Source: an uncultured Oscillibacter sp.
GTDB lineage: Bacteria; Bacillota; Clostridia; Oscillospirales; Oscillospiraceae
Direction: 5' to 3'
Assembly: GCA_905236835.1 (NCBI GenBank)
Contig: CAJOQY010000162.1
Location: 1 to 7,285, forward strand
DNA length: 7,285 nucleotides
Part shown: positions 5,038 through 7,285 of the stretch, in pieces
Layout of the letters: each line of letters begins with the position of its first letter
Position numbering within the stretch: the stretch's first letter is position 1
Made by a program: the position numbers and the translations under genes
The notes under the pieces: model-generated
Told to the model about the DNA's origin: nothing
Seen by the model: the letters and a program-made list of their open reading frames with translations, nothing else
The model's database searches: none

Positions 5038-5649
5038 TCAATGATTTCTTTCAAACGGATCAATCCGCGCCCGGTAATTTTCTAAAAACAGCGGCGTCAT
5101 CTGATCCGTATAAGCCACAAGGGAATATTCCCCGCCGGACAGACACCAGTCATATAATAAAGCGCGTTCCCACATGGCATACGCCCGCAGGATTTCCCCC
5201 GCCGTGCGATCCCGACGCAGTTCGCCCCGTTCCAATCCCTGTGAGATAATCCGCCGTAAAAGTTTGAAATAAATCCGATTCCGATCCAAAAGGCTTTTTT
5301 CCCCGCGCGCCAGAAGCTGTGTGGACAACAGCCGCGCCAGCAGATCCATAGAAATTCCGCTGTCAATCATGACGAACAACTCATGATTCAGCCATATCAA
5401 CGTGTCCACACAGCCCATGGCCGGATCCATGACCGCGCTCAACTGTTCGTATTTTTCATCAAATACATAGGCAAGCGTACCCAATAACGCGTCTTTTCCG
5501 TCAAAATAATGATAAAACGATCCCTTGGAAGTCTCGGATTCAAATACTATATCCTCAATCGTCGTGTCGTCGTAACCCTGCTGATAAAATAGCTTCCACG
5601 CGGCGGAGATAATGCGTCCGCGCGTGTTCCGGCTGTTTTTTCGCGGCAT
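5038..5649 (-). CDS. TetR/AcrR family transcriptional regulator
   Basis: 203 residues, the usual TetR length. The start is ATG at 5649, with GGGGAGG (5658-5664) and an 8-nt spacer. The N-terminal DNA-binding domain is clear: residues about 9-55 include the helix-turn-helix TTIEDIVFESETSKGSFYHYF (29-49), with the conserved SKGSFYHYF recognition helix and FDGKDALL after it. The C-terminal half is helical and variable, as expected for the ligand-binding and dimer domain; the ligand is unknown. TetR proteins usually repress their own operon or a divergent neighbour. The AT-rich palindrome 40 bp upstream (5689-5704) is one candidate site, and the inverted repeats at 6187-6220 in the divergent control region are another. 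The gene is 54 bp downstream of trxA on the same strand. Confidence 0.93.
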   Translation of the reverse strand: MPRKNSRNTRGRIISAAWKLFYQQGYDDTTIEDIVFESETSKGSFYHYFDGKDALLGTLAYVFDEKYEQLSAVMDPAMGCVDTLIWLNHELFVMIDSGISMDLLARLLSTQLLARGEKSLLDRNRIYFKLLRRIISQGLERGELRRDRTAGEILRAYAMWERALLYDWCLSGGEYSLVAYTDQMTPLFLENYRARIDPFERNH

Positions 5650-5688
5650 TATCCCCGCCTCCCCGCGTGATTTATTATGATAATTATT

Positions 5689-5704
5689 ATTATAAATTTA
5701 TAAT
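5689..5704. repeat. Perfect 16-bp AT palindrome between trxA and tetR
   Basis: ATTATAAATTTATAAT is fully self-complementary and, allowing one mismatch, extends four more pairs on each side. It touches the trxA stop codon and lies 40 bp upstream of the tetR start. It could be an operator for the TetR protein, or chance in an A/T-only spacer. There is no GC-rich terminator hairpin in this gap. Confidence 0.3.
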
Positions 5705-6021
5705 TATAAATTCGCGTCCAGAACGCCGCGGAACGCCGTCTCCGGCATGACCCCAATTTTCCGGTCAATCATTTCGCCGTTTTTGAAAAACACCACATTG
5801 GGAATGCTCTGGACCTGAAAGCGTTCGGCCAGTTCCGGCTCGTCGTCCACGTTGACTTTGCCGACCGTCACTTTGCCTTCATAGGCTTTGGCGAGACCGT
5901 CAATCACGGGAGAGACCATTTTGCACGGGCCGCACCAGTCCGCCCAGAAATCCACCATCGCCAGCGGCGCGGCTTTGACAACGTCATCAAAATTATCGCC
6001 TGTCAGATTTTTTACGGACAT
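5704..6021 (-). CDS. trxA: Thioredoxin
   Basis: 105 residues, a single thioredoxin fold of normal length. The active site W29-C30-G31-P32-C33-K34 sits at the start of helix 2 after VDFWAD; D24 is the buried acid of the family and P76 in SIPN is the cis-proline that lies against the active site. It reduces protein disulfides in the cytosol and would be recharged by thioredoxin reductase, which is not in the window. The start is ATG at 6021, because AGGAGG (6030-6035) is 8 nt away. A TTG at 6027 in the same frame would leave only 2 nt and is rejected. It is the first gene of a minus-strand run with tetR and the HAD gene. The trxA symbol is by family; paralogues elsewhere cannot be excluded. Confidence 0.96.
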   Translation of the reverse strand: MSVKNLTGDNFDDVVKAAPLAMVDFWADWCGPCKMVSPVIDGLAKAYEGKVTVGKVNVDDEPELAERFQVQSIPNVVFFKNGEMIDRKIGVMPETAFRGVLDANL

Positions 6022-6092
6022 ATTCAATTCCTCCTGATATAAAAATAATAAAATAAAATAAATATATCGCGTTTCTATTCCGATTCCTTTTT

Positions 6093-6120
6093 AGAATACC
6101 ACATTTTATAGAAAATACAA
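6093..6120 (-). promoter_or_regulatory. Possible trxA promoter
   Basis: On the minus strand TTGTAT (6115-6120) and TATTCT (6093-6098) are 16 bp apart, and the -10 is preceded by TGG, an extended -10 element (TGnTATTCT). Matches to the hexamers are modest (3 and 4 of 6). The predicted start near 6086 gives a leader of about 65 nt ending in an A/T-only stretch before AGGAGG. The -35 lies in the loop of the inverted repeat at 6103-6139. Confidence 0.4.
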
Positions 6121-6139
6121 GCCTGTTTTTCCATAAAAT
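6103..6139. repeat. Inverted repeat over the trxA promoter
   Basis: ATTTTATAGAAAA (6103-6115) and TTTTCCATAAAAT (6127-6139) are inverted copies with one mismatch in 13 positions, separated by 11 bp. The repeat covers the possible trxA -35 and lies 40 bp from the divergent SLH promoter. It is AT-rich with no U tract placed for termination, so a protein-binding site is the better guess. Confidence 0.4.
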
Positions 6140-6180
6140 TTCCCCGGCTGAAAAATTCTCCCGAAAAGCGCGGATAGAAC

Positions 6181-6209
6181 TTGACGGGATTTGTGAAATC
6201 CTGTATAAT
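6181..6209 (+). promoter_or_regulatory. Near-consensus sigma70 promoter of the SLH gene
   Basis: TTGACG (6181-6186, 5 of 6) and TATAAT (6204-6209, 6 of 6) have the optimal 17-bp spacer, with TG directly before the -10. Transcription should start near 6216, leaving a leader of about 165 nt before the ATG at 6381. The spacer and -10 are embedded in inverted repeats, so this strong promoter is probably repressible. Confidence 0.85.
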
Positions 6210-6220
6210 TATCAGGATTT
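6187..6220. promoter_or_regulatory. Nested inverted repeats, candidate operator of the SLH promoter
   Basis: Three copies of GGATTT alternate in orientation: forward at 6187-6192, reverse (AAATCC) at 6196-6201, forward at 6215-6220. The first pair forms a perfect 6-bp palindrome with a 3-bp centre that fills the promoter spacer. The second pair extends to a perfect 8-bp repeat, AAATCCTG (6196-6203) and CAGGATTT (6213-6220), that brackets the -10 hexamer and the likely start site. A dimeric repressor bound here would block RNA polymerase; the divergent operon's TetR is a possible candidate, by proximity only. Confidence 0.5.
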
Positions 6221-6380
6221 TCGCGCGGAATGTCGGCGAGACCGGAAAGCCTTTCGGCTTGCGTCTGATTGGCGGGACAGGTTTTTCCCGCTTCCCATCT
6301 GATTTTCGCCGCGCTCCGTCTTTCACCGCGTTCCCGCGAACCGTTCGCCGCGAATTCTTTTTTCAGAGAGAGGGTCTGAC
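6216..6380 (+). other. Structured 165-nt leader of the SLH mRNA
   Basis: The predicted untranslated leader can form several hairpins: AAGCC/GGCUU around UUUC enclosed by AGAC/GUCU (about 6238-6268), GCGGGA/UCCCGC with an 8-nt loop (about 6272-6292), and GCGAA/UUCGC near 6338-6350. It then runs into a U-rich stretch and AGAGAGAGGG ahead of the ATG. I do not recognise a known riboswitch consensus. Long leaders that stabilise the mRNA are common for S-layer and other abundant surface-protein genes. No ORF of note starts here. Confidence 0.4.
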
Positions 6381-7285
6381 ATGAGACGTTTCAAATTCAT
6401 AAAACCGCTGGCGGTCTGCTGTATTTTGATTTTCCTGCTGACCGCTAACGCCTCCGCTTCTTTTTCCGATACCGAGGGCCACTGGGCGGAAGCGATTATC
6501 AACAAGTGGAGCCAGAGCTACGGCCTCCTCGGCGGTTACTCCGACGGTACTTTCCATCCGGACGAATACATCACGCGCGGCGCGTTCGCCGGTATCATGA
6601 ACCGTTTCATGCACTATCCCAACCGCTCCGATCCGTCCGTGTTCCCGGATATTGAGGGCAATTACTGGGCCGACGCGATTCTGAGACTGCATAGCGCCGG
6701 GGTTTACCGCGGCAACGGCGGCTACGCCTTCGCCACCGCCACGATCACCCATCAGCAGGCCGTGACCATGATTTCCCGCGCTTTTCAAATCTCAACGGAT
6801 TATCCCGTCCCGCATTATCTCGACGAGGAATTTATAGAACCTTACGCGCGCGGCGCGGTATCCCAAATGACAGATATGGGTTATCTCAAAAATGTCGCGT
6901 GGGATACGTTCCGCCCGGATGATCCCATCACGCGCGCCGAAATCGTTCAGATTTTCAGCAATATCGTGGAGGATCTGGTCCAGTCCGCCGATCCGTGGTG
7001 GTATCGCTGCAACGGCAATCTCATGATCAACAGTCAGGCCGGCGCGACGCTCACCGGCGCGACGATCAACGGCGATCTGTTCATCGCCCCCGGCGTCGTC
7101 GGACCCGTGATTCTGCAAGATACGCAAATCAGCGGCACGGTTTATAATTTCAGCCCTATTACCGTGGAATACCGCTGGACGCCGTCTCCCACGCCCACGC
7201 CGGAACCCACTTCCACGCCGGAGCCGACATCAGATCCGACTATCCCGACGCCGACGCCTACATCCGCTTTTATCGGCCCCGTCCT
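6381..7285 (+). CDS. Secreted SLH-domain cell-surface protein, N-terminal part
   Basis: 301 codons are visible; the gene continues past the right edge. The start is ATG at 6381 after AGAGAGAGGG, in front of a classical signal peptide (residues 1-26: basic RRFK, hydrophobic core, ANASA cleavage motif). Three SLH domains follow: about 28-76 (FSDTEGHWAEAI, GYSDGTFHPDEYITRG), 88-136 (FPDIEGNYWADAI, but a weak second half) and 147-196 (YARGAVSQMTDMGYL, FRPDDPITRAE). The third keeps ITRAE, the first has ITRGA, and the second has ITHQQ, which departs from the ITRAE consensus. SLH triplets bind pyruvylated cell-wall polysaccharide or equivalent, fixing the protein to the envelope. Residues 213-257 are rich in Gly, Thr and Ile in a short-repeat pattern suggestive of a beta-solenoid. 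Residues 267-295 are a Pro/Thr/Glu linker typical of clostridial surface proteins. The C-terminal, functional part is unseen. Its leading promoter is strong, fitting an abundant product. Confidence 0.9.
   Translation, partial: MRRFKFIKPLAVCCILIFLLTANASASFSDTEGHWAEAIINKWSQSYGLLGGYSDGTFHPDEYITRGAFAGIMNRFMHYPNRSDPSVFPDIEGNYWADAILRLHSAGVYRGNGGYAFATATITHQQAVTMISRAFQISTDYPVPHYLDEEFIEPYARGAVSQMTDMGYLKNVAWDTFRPDDPITRAEIVQIFSNIVEDLVQSADPWWYRCNGNLMINSQAGATLTGATINGDLFIAPGVVGPVILQDTQISGTVYNFSPITVEYRWTPSPTPTPEPTSTPEPTSDPTIPTPTPTSAFIGPV

Noticed and set aside
6022..6027. TTG start for thioredoxin, two codons earlier
   Set aside because: It would leave only 2 nt after AGGAGG; the ATG at 6021 has an 8-nt spacer and matches the usual thioredoxin length.
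6216..6380. Riboswitch (for example c-di-GMP type) in the SLH leader
   Set aside because: Hairpins are present, but I could not align the conserved core of any riboswitch class I know. It is left as an unassigned structured leader.
6363..7127. Minus-strand frames opposite the SLH gene
   Set aside because: Antisense to a gene with a signal peptide and three recognisable SLH domains; no ribosome sites or known domains.

Overview
The window looks like chromosomal DNA of a bacterium with strong Shine-Dalgarno leaders, consensus sigma70-type promoters and A/T-only spacers between GC-richer genes. A secreted protein with three S-layer homology (SLH) domains and a Pro/Thr/Glu-rich linker points to a Bacillota (Clostridia-like) cell. 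That placement is inference; no rRNA or other marker gene is present. I see no mobile element, CRISPR array or conventional tRNA gene.

Layout. Positions 1-1357 (minus strand) hold a membrane-anchored TolB-like beta-propeller protein followed 20 bp later by a lipoprotein that runs off the left edge. Positions 1358-1763 are a divergent control region with a promoter and three evenly spaced direct repeats. Positions 1764-2240 (plus) encode a TspO/MBR membrane protein. A perfect 10-bp hairpin at 2260-2285 terminates it and also the convergent gene. Positions 2346-3779 (minus) encode a Ro60/Rsr orthologue (TROVE plus VWA domains). From 3835 to 4242, directly upstream of rsr and on the same strand, lie three consecutive structured RNAs that I call as bacterial Y RNAs. 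Positions 4277-6021 (minus) hold a HAD phosphatase, a possible 24-residue ORF, a TetR regulator and thioredoxin. Positions 6022-6380 are a second divergent control region with a near-consensus promoter, nested inverted repeats and a 165-nt leader. Positions 6381-7285 (plus) encode the SLH protein, cut by the right edge.

The centrepiece is the rsr/Y-RNA locus. A perfect consensus promoter (TTGACA, 17 bp, TATAAT) overlaps the HAD stop codon and faces the RNA array. All three RNAs share a 5' element, UGCG-N7-GUUACUUCG, that pairs with their 3' ends to form what is probably the Ro-binding stem. What they carry beyond that stem differs. RNA-B (3965-4112) has a complete, circularly permuted tRNA mimic: T arm, tetraloop-capped acceptor helix, then D arm. 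RNA-A (4116-4242) has a T arm, a capped acceptor helix and an anticodon-arm-like hairpin but no D arm. RNA-C (3835-3960) has unrelated hairpins and ends in a U tract. The likely picture is one Ro ring protein served by three RNAs with different effector modules.
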